The notes under the pieces were generated by a model. The model was not told the origin of the DNA and searched no databases. It saw only the letters and a list, made by a program, of their open reading frames with translations. A program made the translations under genes and the position numbers. From Planctomycetota bacterium (GTDB lineage: Bacteria; Planctomycetota; UBA1135; GCA-002748355), in assembly GCA_020638795.1 (NCBI GenBank), contig JACKHW010000001.1, forward strand, positions 62,001-126,000: 64,000 nt of DNA. The letters are read 5' to 3'. This document shows positions 44,202 through 53,038 of this stretch, one piece after another. The first letter of the stretch is position 1, and each line of letters opens with the position of its first letter.

Positions 44202-45322
44202 CACGACGCAGCGTCGCTACCTTGGTGGTTCTCTTGGGGTTCGGCATGGCTTACGGGGGACTGTCGACACGTGCCCCTGCGCAGGATGGGGGGCAGGGGG
44301 AACCGGCTCCGGTTCAACCTGCCGAGGATGCCGATGCTGCGACCAAGGCCGAAGCGGCGCGCCGCGCGGCCGAAGCTCAGGCGCGCGAGATGTTGCTCGC
44401 CGAGGCGCGCAAGCGCGTGCCGAAGTTCGACAAGGATGCCTTCGTGGCGTGGATGCGTGGGAAGGGAGCGCCAAACGCCGCGATCGACGCGTTCGAGTCC
44501 GACTGGAAGGCCGGCCCCGACGCGAAGATCACGCATCGTGCGTTGCTCGCGATCGATCCGGTCTACGCCAAGGCCTACGAGCTCGTGCTCGATGGCAAGC
44601 CCGACGGTGTGCTCGAGCTGACGAAGATCGTGGCTTCGACCGACGACCCGGTGACCAGGGCGCACGCGCGATACGACCTCGCCCGCGCCCTGCTCGACGA
44701 GGACGATCCAGAGGGGGCGTCGCAACTCCTCAGCGACTTCGTCATCGAGAGTCGTGGACTCACGATGCTCGACGGCGAGGCGGTGTTCTATTACGCGTAC
44801 GCGCTGTCCCTCATCCCGCAGGTCGACACCGCGATCGTCAATCTGAAGGTCTTCATCGACCTGTATCCGAACGCCGGCGAGCGCTACCGCGCAAATGCCG
44901 AGCAGCTTCTCCAAGAGCTCGAAGCACAATGGCGCAGTCCTCTCCACGCGCTCGCGGACGAGATGAAGTCTGCCGAACGCAAACTGCGCAAGGAGCGCTA
45001 CGGCGACCCGCTCAACGTCCAACAACTCGACATCGTCTCGAAGCTCGCGCAGCTCATCGAGGAGATGGAGAAGCAGCAGCAGGGCGGCGGCCCGCCGAGT
45101 GGCAACCAGATCCCGAACGGCCCTGCGAACAACTCCGCCTTGCCGGAAGGTCAGGGGCGCGTCGGCAAGCTCCACGGTAGCCGCGGCGTGAAGGATCGCT
45201 GGGGCAACATGAAGGACAAGGATCGAGCGAAGATCCTGAACGAACTCCAGACGAAGCTGCCCGAGCGCTATCGCGTTCTCCTCGAGAACTACTACAAGCG
45301 CGTCAACGCTGGCGGCAACTGA
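44198..45322 (+). CDS. Exported TPR-like protein with conserved C-terminal tail
   Basis: 374 residues with a signal peptide (LVVLLGFGMAYGGLSTRAPA). After an Ala/Glu-rich helical linker, repeats such as DDPVTRAHARYDLARALLDE and AVFYYAYALSLIPQVDTAIV look like tetratricopeptide helices. A Gly/Gln/Asn-rich stretch (about 288-320) precedes the tail LNELQTKLPERYRVLLENYY, similar to endings of other proteins I associate with DUF4175 operons (LPERYR(x)LLExYF). Periplasmic partner of the preceding membrane proteins is the best guess. Confidence 0.65.
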   Translation: MTRRSVATLVVLLGFGMAYGGLSTRAPAQDGGQGEPAPVQPAEDADAATKAEAARRAAEAQAREMLLAEARKRVPKFDKDAFVAWMRGKGAPNAAIDAFESDWKAGPDAKITHRALLAIDPVYAKAYELVLDGKPDGVLELTKIVASTDDPVTRAHARYDLARALLDEDDPEGASQLLSDFVIESRGLTMLDGEAVFYYAYALSLIPQVDTAIVNLKVFIDLYPNAGERYRANAEQLLQELEAQWRSPLHALADEMKSAERKLRKERYGDPLNVQQLDIVSKLAQLIEEMEKQQQGGGPPSGNQIPNGPANNSALPEGQGRVGKLHGSRGVKDRWGNMKDKDRAKILNELQTKLPERYRVLLENYYKRVNAGGN

Positions 45323-45351
45323 TCAGAGCCTGGAGATCGAGAACGTCCGTC

Positions 45352-46656
45352 GTGGGATACCGCAGCCGTTCGGCCATCGTCGTTTGCGCGTTGTGTGCAC
45401 TGGCGCGCGCGCAGTCCGAGTTTCGAGTTACGGATCGCGCTGCGAAGGAGCATCGCATCGCCGAGCTCAGGTTGGATGGGGACCGGCTGCGTGGCGAAAG
45501 TCGCGGCAGTGCGGACAGCGGGTCGGCGTGGTCGTTACCCGTCCGGGACCTCTGGACGATCGAGCCGCTCGGCATGGCTGTCGGGAACGCGACCGCATCG
45601 AACGCCGAGAGCTTCGTTCAAATCCGCAAGGGACCGCGTCTGCAAGGAAGCTTCGTCAGTGCACAGGCATCGAACGAGGGCGTCACTGACGGCGCTCCGT
45701 CGCCGGCGCCGGGCACGGTGTTGCGCTTCGACATGCGATTCGGCGGCGAGACGGACGTTCCGTTGCGGCACGTCCAAGCCATCCGCTTCGGTGCCAAGTT
45801 GCCCGAGGCCACACCGTCGGGCGCCGAGACTGCGCCGACGGCTACCGAGCCGGCGGGGGACGAAGGGTTCGCAGAAGCGTGTGTTTCGCCACCGAAGAAT
45901 CGCGACCTCCTCTTCGCCATCGTGGGCGGCAAGCTGCGACGCCTACCGTGTCGCGTTCAACGAATCGAAAACGACGCCGTCATCGTCGAGCGTGGACAAG
46001 TCGAGATCGACAAGGTCTACGGGCTCGTGCTCGCCGAGATCAGCGGGATCGAGGCCGAGCGTCGGGCTTCCGATCGACGTGTGATCGTCCGTCTCGGTGA
46101 CCGTCTCCGGCTCGAGGGAGAACTCGTTTCGCTCGACCAAACGCGCGTCGGCCTTCGGCTCGACGCGGGTCCGGTGCTTCATGTGCCGTGGCCATCGATC
46201 GTCGATTGCGAACTCGAGAGCGAGCGTCTCGTCTACGTTTCCGACCTCGAACTCAAGGACGGCAGCGTCGCCGTCGGTGCTCTCGGTCGCGTCTGGCCGC
46301 TGTTGCGCGACGTCGGACCAGGTAATCGGAAGCTCGCGATCGGCAACCGCACGTATCGCCGCGGTTTGTTCGCCGTGCCACCGCGCACGATGGTGTTCGA
46401 ACTCCCGCGACGCTTCGACCGCCTCGTTGGCGAAGTCGGAATGCCCGCGGCGCGCATCGGCAGTGCATCACTGCGTTTCCTCGCAGGAAATCGCCCGCTC
46501 GGTGAGCCGTTGCTCTTGCATGCCGATGGATCCGTGCACGCACTCTCGATCCCGCTGGGGGACGCGGAGCGCATCACGATCGAACTCGTGGTCGGGCCAG
46601 AACTCGATAGTGGCTCGCGCGTCGTGCTCGGCGACTTGCGCTTGATCGCGGATTGA
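45352..46656 (+). CDS. Exported protein with C-terminal NPCBM-like domain
   Basis: GTG start at 45352, 29 bases after the previous gene; signal peptide MGYRSRSAIVVCALCALARA. 434 residues. The central part is beta-rich (LSAL-like strands, LRLEGELVSLDQTRVGLRLD). Residues about 320-434 resemble an NPCBM domain: NRKLAIGNRTYRRGLFAVPP with the diagnostic GxxYxxGL pattern, RFDRLVGEVGMP, LRFLAGNRPLGEPLLLHADG and ending GSRVVLGDLRLI. NPCBM domains bind carbohydrates in several glycosidases. No catalytic domain is present, so it may tether the complex to a polysaccharide (inference). Confidence 0.65.
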   Translation: MGYRSRSAIVVCALCALARAQSEFRVTDRAAKEHRIAELRLDGDRLRGESRGSADSGSAWSLPVRDLWTIEPLGMAVGNATASNAESFVQIRKGPRLQGSFVSAQASNEGVTDGAPSPAPGTVLRFDMRFGGETDVPLRHVQAIRFGAKLPEATPSGAETAPTATEPAGDEGFAEACVSPPKNRDLLFAIVGGKLRRLPCRVQRIENDAVIVERGQVEIDKVYGLVLAEISGIEAERRASDRRVIVRLGDRLRLEGELVSLDQTRVGLRLDAGPVLHVPWPSIVDCELESERLVYVSDLELKDGSVAVGALGRVWPLLRDVGPGNRKLAIGNRTYRRGLFAVPPRTMVFELPRRFDRLVGEVGMPAARIGSASLRFLAGNRPLGEPLLLHADGSVHALSIPLGDAERITIELVVGPELDSGSRVVLGDLRLIAD

Positions 46657-46682
46657 TGGACAGTGCGGGTCGTGAACCCGAC

Positions 46683-46688
46683 AGGAGG
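46683..46688 (+). promoter_or_regulatory. Consensus ribosome binding site deciding the HtrA start
   Basis: AGGAGG followed by 9 bases and GTG at 46698. The alternatives (TTG 46653, ATG 46656) overlap the upstream stop and put 14-15 hydrophilic residues before the signal peptide. Confidence 0.7.
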
Positions 46689-46697
46689 ATCGGATCG

Positions 46698-49670
46698 GTG
46701 CGAAACGCGCGCTTCTCGAATCCCGTGCGGCTGAGCGCTGCGCTGCTCGCATGCCTCGTGCCGTTCACGACTGCGCGTCCGTGCAAGGCGCAAGACGACG
46801 CCTTGGCACAACTTCGAGCGTTCGAGGACGCGCGCCGACAGCTCATCGCACGGCTCGAGCCGTCCGTCTGTGCAGTCATGTCGCTGAAACGTCAGGGCGG
46901 CGGTTCTGGCGTGATCTTTCATCCGCGTGGTTGGATCCTCACCAACTTCCACGTCACGACGACGGAGAAGGTGCTCAAGATCGGATTGCCGGACGGCGAG
47001 TTCCATCTCGCTGACGTGATCGGCATCGATCCGGGTGGGGACATCGCGGTCTGTGCACTTCGTGGCGAAGGCCCGCTCGAAGGTGGCTTGTGGCCAGCAG
47101 CTCGCCTCGGTAGTTCGGACAAGCTGCAGGTCGGCGGCGTGGTCTACGCGATGGGGAATCCGTTCTTGCTTGCGACGGATTTCAAGCCGACGGTCACTGT
47201 CGGTGTCGTGTCGGGTATCCATCGCTATCAGGGTGGAACAGGGCCCAACGGTCGCAACCTCAGCTATCCCGACTGCATTCAGGTCGATGCAGCGGTCAAT
47301 CCGGGCAACTCGGGTGGTCCGCTCTTCGACGAGAACGGCTTGCTCGTCGGGATCAACGGACGCATCACGATTCGCGATCGTGGACGCGTCAACACGGGCG
47401 TCGGCTTCGCGGTCAGCATCGACCAGATCAAGAACTTCCTGCCGAGCCTGCTCGCGGGTCGTCATACCGAGCACGGCACGCTCAGCATCAACGCCTGGCA
47501 CATGAAGGATCCGAACCTCGGCACCGGCGATGAGGCCATCTTCGTTCAGGGAATGATCGACGAGTGCGAGGCGTACAAGCTCGGGCTTCGCCAAGGCGAC
47601 AAGCTCTTGCGCTTCGATGGTCGGAACATCGTTTGGGTCAATGATCTCGCGCGTTGGCAAGGCGTGCTGCCGGCCGGCTTCGAAGTGGCGCTCCAGTATC
47701 AGCCGTGGCAGCCGGATGAACGGCGCTATGGCGAGGTGCGGACGTTGTCGATGCAACTCACGCCGTTCGATACCGGGTCGAGCCGCAATCCGGCGCCCAA
47801 CGTGCCGGATTGGGCAGAGCAACCTGATTTCGATCAGCTCGCCAAGGAGATGGCGGAACTCGAGGAGCGAAAGAAGTCGATCCCGAAGCTACCGCAGGAT
47901 CTTGCAGAGCTACCGGAAGAGCTCCGAAAGCTGCTCCCTGAGGAGTCCGAGGCCAAACGCGTTGACGATCTCGATTCGAAACTACGGAAGAATCTCGAAG
48001 CTCGATGGAAGGCGCTCGAAGTCGCCAAGCTCCCCAAAGAACGGGACGTGGAGCGCGAGCGTGCGCTCTTCGGATACATGGATGGGGTTGTCGCAGAACT
48101 GCGTAAGAGGCTCGAGCGCAGTCTGGGCAATGTCGCACGCGAGCGCGAACTCATGCTTCTCGTGACGCCTTCGAAGGAGGACGACAAGGCAGGCGGGGGG
48201 GCGAGCGAGGCGGACACCGCGACGGTCGAAGGTGAGAACGTGATCGTCATGGTGCGGGGCGATCGTCTCGAACAACGCGCCGGCTCGGTCGTCAAGGCAT
48301 CGGATTCCGAAGTCGAGGACGTGGCGACGAGCATGTCCCGCCGCCTGCTACTGGACCCGCTGCTCGATCCGCGACGCGTTCTGCCCGCCCTCGACAATGC
48401 CTACGTCGAAGACGGTATCGCGATCGGTGGGCGCATCGCCTACGTCCTCGCGCTGCGAGGGCCCGGCAAGCGCGCGATCTTCGTCGATGCCGAGTTCGGG
48501 TTGCCCCTCGGGTGTCGCTACCGCGATCCCGACATCGGGAGCTTGATCGAGATTCGCATCACCGAGTTCGCGCGTGACGGGGATCGCGTGACGCCGACGC
48601 GAGCCGAAGTTCGAGCCGGACTGCGCGTGCGCGAGACTTGGAAGATCGAGCAGGGAGCGCCGAGCTTTCTCGCGACGACGGAGGCCCTTCCGGTTCCGTC
48701 CGACACGGTCGCGAAACGCATCGACCCGCTCCTGCATTCGGTCGTCAAGGTCTTCGGGAAGAGCGGCTTCGCGAAGATCGAGGCGTATGGGAGCGGTCTC
48801 GTCGTTTCCGAAGAAGGGCATGTCCTGACCTGGAGTCACGCGAACCTGCTCGATGGGAATGCGCGCGTCGTTTTTCCTGATGGCTCGGTTCACGACTACA
48901 TGCGCCAGATCGAGCACCCGGATCTCGGTGCGACGATCCTGCGCCCGCGATTGCCGATCCCGAAGCTGCACCTCGATACCGTGAAAACGCTCGCGTTTCC
49001 TTCGACGCGCACCGAACTCGAGCCCGGGACCCCGGTGTTCTCGATCAGCAACATGTTCAAGCTCGCCGAGTTCGCCGAACCGCTTTCGGTGACGTTCGGT
49101 GTGGTCGTCAGCTCGTTGCGTTCGGACTTGCGCCTCAATCTGCGGCAGTTCCCGTTCCAGGGAGAAGTCCTGATCGTCGATGCACCGTCGGGTCCCGGTT
49201 CGCACGGTGGAGGCCTCTTCGGTCTCGACGGGCAGCTCTATGGCATGCTCGCACCCATCTCCGAGTCAGCCGAGACCAACACGCAGTTGCACATGGCGAT
49301 TCCCGCGCACGAACTCGCAGCCTTCGTGGCACTCGGGACGGGAAAGAAGCGCGAGGCGCGCGAGATCGCCGCCGAGATCAACAAGGACGCCGACAAGCCG
49401 CCCGTCGAGCATGGGATCCAGCTCTTCGAAGCGGGGCGCGATCGATCGCCGCCCGCGTATGTCGACCGCGTCCGGCGCAATTCGCCCGCGTCGCGTGCCA
49501 AGCTGCGTCCCGACGACTTGATCGTGCGTGTCAACGACTTCCCGATAAGGACCTGCGCCGAGTTCCATCGTGCGATCCGCACGTTTGCTCCAGGCGACAA
49601 GATCGACCTGACGTTCAAGCGCGGCGCGACCGTCATGAAGGTCACACTCGAATTGGAGGCCAAGCAATGA
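46698..49670 (+). CDS. HtrA/DegP-type protease with a second, degenerate protease domain
   Basis: 990 residues from GTG 46698, with a signal peptide ending near ARPCKAQ. Protease domain 1 (about 45-245) is complete: H85 (WILTNFHV), D115 (DPGGDIAV) and S205 (NPGNSGGPLF). A PDZ-like segment (GLRQGDKLLRFDGRNIVWVN) follows, then a charged coiled coil (about 370-480) and a beta-rich part. A second trypsin-like domain (about 680-870) keeps a His (LTWSHANLL, H714), but has Gly at the Asp position (HPDLGATIL) and His836 where Ser is expected (GPGSHGGGLF). A second PDZ (SPASRAKLRPDDLIVRVNDF) ends the protein. Periplasmic quality control or regulated cleavage is likely; the second half probably binds rather than cuts. 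Its stop overlaps the next start. Confidence 0.85.
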   Translation: MRNARFSNPVRLSAALLACLVPFTTARPCKAQDDALAQLRAFEDARRQLIARLEPSVCAVMSLKRQGGGSGVIFHPRGWILTNFHVTTTEKVLKIGLPDGEFHLADVIGIDPGGDIAVCALRGEGPLEGGLWPAARLGSSDKLQVGGVVYAMGNPFLLATDFKPTVTVGVVSGIHRYQGGTGPNGRNLSYPDCIQVDAAVNPGNSGGPLFDENGLLVGINGRITIRDRGRVNTGVGFAVSIDQIKNFLPSLLAGRHTEHGTLSINAWHMKDPNLGTGDEAIFVQGMIDECEAYKLGLRQGDKLLRFDGRNIVWVNDLARWQGVLPAGFEVALQYQPWQPDERRYGEVRTLSMQLTPFDTGSSRNPAPNVPDWAEQPDFDQLAKEMAELEERKKSIPKLPQDLAELPEELRKLLPEESEAKRVDDLDSKLRKNLEARWKALEVAKLPKERDVERERALFGYMDGVVAELRKRLERSLGNVARERELMLLVTPSKEDDKAGGGASEADTATVEGENVIVMVRGDRLEQRAGSVVKASDSEVEDVATSMSRRLLLDPLLDPRRVLPALDNAYVEDGIAIGGRIAYVLALRGPGKRAIFVDAEFGLPLGCRYRDPDIGSLIEIRITEFARDGDRVTPTRAEVRAGLRVRETWKIEQGAPSFLATTEALPVPSDTVAKRIDPLLHSVVKVFGKSGFAKIEAYGSGLVVSEEGHVLTWSHANLLDGNARVVFPDGSVHDYMRQIEHPDLGATILRPRLPIPKLHLDTVKTLAFPSTRTELEPGTPVFSISNMFKLAEFAEPLSVTFGVVVSSLRSDLRLNLRQFPFQGEVLIVDAPSGPGSHGGGLFGLDGQLYGMLAPISESAETNTQLHMAIPAHELAAFVALGTGKKREAREIAAEINKDADKPPVEHGIQLFEAGRDRSPPAYVDRVRRNSPASRAKLRPDDLIVRVNDFPIRTCAEFHRAIRTFAPGDKIDLTFKRGATVMKVTLELEAKQ

Positions 49671-50812
49671 AGCGCAACCGTCTGTCGGCCTCGTGTCTCG
49701 CTCTCGCATTCGTTGCGTCCGCGCCCGTCCGTGGTCAGGCGAATCCGGATGTCCCGGAGTTCTGGTTGTTGCCCAAGGTCGTGCACCGCGCCGCCGAATC
49801 GATTCGTGCGTCCGTCGTGACGGTCGAGACGTTCGGTGGGTTTCGCAAGGTGCTCGACGGTGCCGGTGGCAAGCCGAAAGTTCCTGCCGTGCCCGGCCTC
49901 CCAAAGCCACCTGACAAGGACGGAGAGAAGGACAAGGACAAGGACAAGGACAAAGACAAGGACAAGGACAAGAAGAAGGGGCTCGGGCCGATCCGCATGC
50001 CCGGCTTCATCCAAGCTCAAGGCGCGAGCACGGGACTCGTCATCTCGAAGGACGGTTGGATCGTCACGAGTAGTTTCGCGCTCAACTGGGATCCTTCGAC
50101 CGTGCTCGTCACGCTCGATGACGGTCGGAAGTTCACGGCGAGTGTCGGCGGTACCGACGAGACGCGCGGGATCACGTTGCTGAGGGTGGAGGCTGACGAT
50201 CTCCCCGTTCCCGAGTTCGCGCCACTCGATACGATCGAGGTCGGACAATGGGCGTTCGCGATCGCGCGTTCGCTCGCCGGAAAGGGACCGACCGTTCACG
50301 TCGGCGCCATCAGCGCGCTCGATCGAATTTCGGGGAAGGCGATCCAGTGCGACACCAACACGTCGCCTGCCAACTACGGCGGCCCCCTCGTCGATATCGA
50401 AGGTCGCGTTCTCGGCTTGATCGTGCCACTCGCGCCGGCCGGCGAGGCTGCCGGCGTCGACTGGTACGATTCGGGCATTGGATTCGCCGCCAAGCTCCAA
50501 GGGCTCGGTGACGTCTTCGCGCGACTCGAAGCCGGGGAAGCGCTCAAACGCGGCAAGCTCGGTATCGCCCTCGATCCGTCTTCACTCGGCCCCGGTGCGA
50601 TGGTCGTGTCGACGCCTCGAGGCTCGGCTGGCCACAGTGCCGGACTCAAGAAGGGTGACAAGATCCTGGCCGTCGATGGCGAGTCGGTGCGCCATTCGAT
50701 GCATCTGCAAGACGCTGTCGGTCATCATTACGCTGGCGATTGGGTCGAACTGCGGTACGAGCGCAAGCGCGATGGCGGAGTCGTCGATGTAATCGTGCAA
50801 CTCGACGGGTAG
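49667..50812 (+). CDS. HtrA-like pseudoprotease with PDZ domain
   Basis: 381 residues with a signal peptide (cleavage near PVRGQ). A Lys-Asp repeat tract (about 83-103) precedes a trypsin-like fold (about 110-275). All three catalytic positions are changed: F135 for His (GWIVTSSFAL), G166 for Asp (DETRGITLL) and Y235 for Ser (SPANYGGPLV), while the surrounding glycines and strands are intact. The C-terminal PDZ domain has GSAGHSAGLKKGDKILAVDG. Degenerate in the same Asp-to-Gly way as the second domain of the preceding protein. It cannot be a serine protease and is more likely a chaperone or an allosteric partner of that HtrA. Last gene of the run. Confidence 0.85.
   Translation: MKRNRLSASCLALAFVASAPVRGQANPDVPEFWLLPKVVHRAAESIRASVVTVETFGGFRKVLDGAGGKPKVPAVPGLPKPPDKDGEKDKDKDKDKDKDKDKKKGLGPIRMPGFIQAQGASTGLVISKDGWIVTSSFALNWDPSTVLVTLDDGRKFTASVGGTDETRGITLLRVEADDLPVPEFAPLDTIEVGQWAFAIARSLAGKGPTVHVGAISALDRISGKAIQCDTNTSPANYGGPLVDIEGRVLGLIVPLAPAGEAAGVDWYDSGIGFAAKLQGLGDVFARLEAGEALKRGKLGIALDPSSLGPGAMVVSTPRGSAGHSAGLKKGDKILAVDGESVRHSMHLQDAVGHHYAGDWVELRYERKRDGGVVDVIVQLDG
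49915..49978 (+). repeat. Coding AAGGAC repeat (Lys-Asp tract)
   Basis: About nine tandem AAGGAC hexamers, with one CAAAGA variant, encode alternating Lys-Asp within the pseudoprotease N-terminal linker. Likely slippage-prone and disordered. Confidence 0.75.
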
Positions 50813-50824
50813 CGCGCGGCGGAT

Positions 50825-52393
50825 TCATCTTCGGCCGACGGACAACTTCTCCGGCACCGTCCACTTCGCACTGTCACTTGCGTTGGGACATTCGACCGAG
50901 ATGTTCCGGTCGCGCTCGAGCGCGTGGGCCGTCGCTTCGTCGAAGAGCACGGCCAGATGTCTGCCGCCATTCCACCAAACGCCGCGTTCGATGGACACGG
51001 TGACGCGAGTGTCGTCGTTCGTGACGAGTTCGAGCGTGCGGTCCACGGACTCGAGGAACGACTTCATCTCCGCGCCGCGTGGGCTCGTCGCATCGGTTTC
51101 GACGATGAGCCCACTCACCTTCCGACGCTCGAACCACTCGCGGATGTCCTGCGGAAGCGTCGGATCGTCGGACCGCGAGACGCGCGTGATCCGGGCGTTC
51201 GGCCCTGCCGGGTTCTCGATGCTGCAGTGGGGCCCGAACTCGTCGCGAAGCGCGATCGTCGAATAGGGGTTGTTGCCGCCAAATGGGTCGTCCTCCGGTC
51301 GCGATACCTTCTGGCGCCTTCCGATGGTCTCCCAGAACCGGAAGTCGGCCCAGTCCGAACAGGTCGCGACGTGCGTCAGCAGGCCGTACAGGGATCCGTC
51401 GAAAATGCCCTGGCCGAGACGGTCGTAATTGAGTCGCACCCAACGTCCGCCGACGAACACCTCGTTGAACGTATGCGACGCCCAGCTTTTCTCGAGGTCG
51501 TGGATCGCGGATACGAGAACGCTGCGCACACGATTGTGACGCAGGCCCTCGAGCATGGCGCGTTCGTTCGCATCCCCGGCATCGACGACGGGAATGCACA
51601 AGATCGTGCGTGTCGGAATGCCGAGTGCTCGGAGGCAGCCGTTCAGGTAGATCGACGATGAGGAGCACGTACCACGCACGCGTTCGTCGAACATGCCCGA
51701 CGCGGATACTTCGCGCTTCCACTGTTCGGCACGCGTTCGTCCTGTCGAGCTTTCGTTCTTCTCGACCGAGCTCGCGAACTCGGGCGGGATGAATGGCTTG
51801 CCTTGGTCATCGAAGGCCGTCGTGAAGATCGTGAATCCAGCTTCGCTCTTTGCACGCTCGCAGAGCCAACGCGATACGCGTTCGACCAATGTCTTGTCGT
51901 CGAGCTTCCGCACATCGATGCCGTCTTTCGCGAGCGCCGACACGAGCTGCTTGCGCAATTGTGGCGTCCAGTCGTTCGTCGGACCCGGTTCGGTCCACTC
52001 CTTCATCTTCGATGTCGTGCGTCGCCAGCGCGCGTCCGCTTCGATCGTCGGGCCATCCGCGAAGGGGTAGTGCACGACCTCGAGTTCGACGTAGTGCTTC
52101 GTGCGATCGAGAACGCGCGCGTCCTGATAGTCGTCCGTCAGGTACTCGGGAGTGACCGGCCGCATCACACGGACGATCGAGCGCACGGTGTATTGGTACT
52201 CACGGCGCTCGAACCAATCGCCGTCGGGAATGCCGTCGCCGTCACTGTCGGCGTTCTTCGGGTCGGTTCGGTACTTGTGGATCTCCTGCTCATCCGGAAG
52301 GCCGTCACGATCACTGTCGTGGGCTTGCATCGCCGGCGCGTGCATGGCGATCGAAGTCGCGGCGAGAAGAGTGCTGCGGAAGCGCTTGTTCAT
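50825..52393 (-). CDS. Exported transglutaminase-like protein with calcium-loop N-terminus
   Basis: ATG 52393 starts a signal peptide (TLLAATSIAMHAPAMQA); the frame runs back to 52870 into the next gene without features. Two DxDxDG-type calcium loops follow (DSDRDGLPDEQE at 26-37 and DSDGDGIPDGDW at 49-60). The core is transglutaminase-like: C243 in GTCSSSSIYL, H307 in SWASHTFNEVFVGGRWV, D324 in NYDRLG, so the Cys-His-Asp triad is intact. 522 residues, probably periplasmic or extracellular, acting as a peptidase, cross-linker or amidase; the substrate is not predictable. Convergent with the pseudoprotease gene with 12 bases between. Confidence 0.75.
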   Translation of the reverse strand: MNKRFRSTLLAATSIAMHAPAMQAHDSDRDGLPDEQEIHKYRTDPKNADSDGDGIPDGDWFERREYQYTVRSIVRVMRPVTPEYLTDDYQDARVLDRTKHYVELEVVHYPFADGPTIEADARWRRTTSKMKEWTEPGPTNDWTPQLRKQLVSALAKDGIDVRKLDDKTLVERVSRWLCERAKSEAGFTIFTTAFDDQGKPFIPPEFASSVEKNESSTGRTRAEQWKREVSASGMFDERVRGTCSSSSIYLNGCLRALGIPTRTILCIPVVDAGDANERAMLEGLRHNRVRSVLVSAIHDLEKSWASHTFNEVFVGGRWVRLNYDRLGQGIFDGSLYGLLTHVATCSDWADFRFWETIGRRQKVSRPEDDPFGGNNPYSTIALRDEFGPHCSIENPAGPNARITRVSRSDDPTLPQDIREWFERRKVSGLIVETDATSPRGAEMKSFLESVDRTLELVTNDDTRVTVSIERGVWWNGGRHLAVLFDEATAHALERDRNISVECPNASDSAKWTVPEKLSVGRR

Positions 52394-52466
52394 GGTCGAG
52401 CCTCGGACGCAGTCACACGATCGAGTTCCCGAACTCGCATGGGCTCGTGCGGGTCCGCGCGTCTCC

Positions 52467-53003
52467 TCAGCGCGGAGTCCACATCCGTTCGGAGGCTCCA
52501 TCGCGGTCGCTGAGGTCCCGTGAGAGCGCGAAGAACCAATCCGAAAGACGATTGAGGTAGATGAGGATTTCTGACGGGTAGGGGTACCGGCGGTGCGCGT
52601 GCCAGCACGCCCGTTCGGCGCGACGACAGACCGTGCGCAAGACGTGGGCCTGCGCCGATGCGGAACTCCCGCCCGGCAACACGAAACTGTGCAACGGTGG
52701 CAGTCGGTCCATGATCTCGTCGATTCCGAGTTCGAGTTCACGGATCCGCTCCGGCAAGAACTTGGTCGACTTGCGACCGCCGGGCGTCGCGAGGTCCGCA
52801 CCGATCTCGAACAGATCACGCTGAATTGCAGCGAGAGCATCGTCCACGTCCGGGGCGACACCTTGCGCACGCAGTACTCCGATGTGACAGTTCAACTCGT
52901 CGACGTCGCCGTACGCCGCAACGCGCACGTCTTCCTTGTCGACCCGCGTGCCGTCGAAGAGTCCCGTCTGTCCGTCGTCGCCCGTCTTCGTGTAGATGTC
53001 CAT
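52467..53003 (-). CDS. PduO-type ATP:cob(I)alamin adenosyltransferase
   Basis: 178 residues from ATG 53003. Hallmarks are the N-terminal MDIYTKTGDDGQTGLFDG (P-loop-like ATP site), VAAYGDVDELNCHIG, and the C-terminal RTVCRRAERACW with YLNRLSDWFFALSR. Transfers adenosyl from ATP to cob(I)alamin to form coenzyme B12. The start is internal to a longer frame (to 53255) overlapping the next gene. No B12-dependent enzyme is nearby. Lies 73 bases downstream of the PaiB-like gene region and is co-directional with it and the transglutaminase gene. Confidence 0.92.
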   Translation of the reverse strand: MDIYTKTGDDGQTGLFDGTRVDKEDVRVAAYGDVDELNCHIGVLRAQGVAPDVDDALAAIQRDLFEIGADLATPGGRKSTKFLPERIRELELGIDEIMDRLPPLHSFVLPGGSSASAQAHVLRTVCRRAERACWHAHRRYPYPSEILIYLNRLSDWFFALSRDLSDRDGASERMWTPR

Positions 53004-53038
53004 CGATCGTGGGATCGTAGCGCACGGACCTGCGCGCT

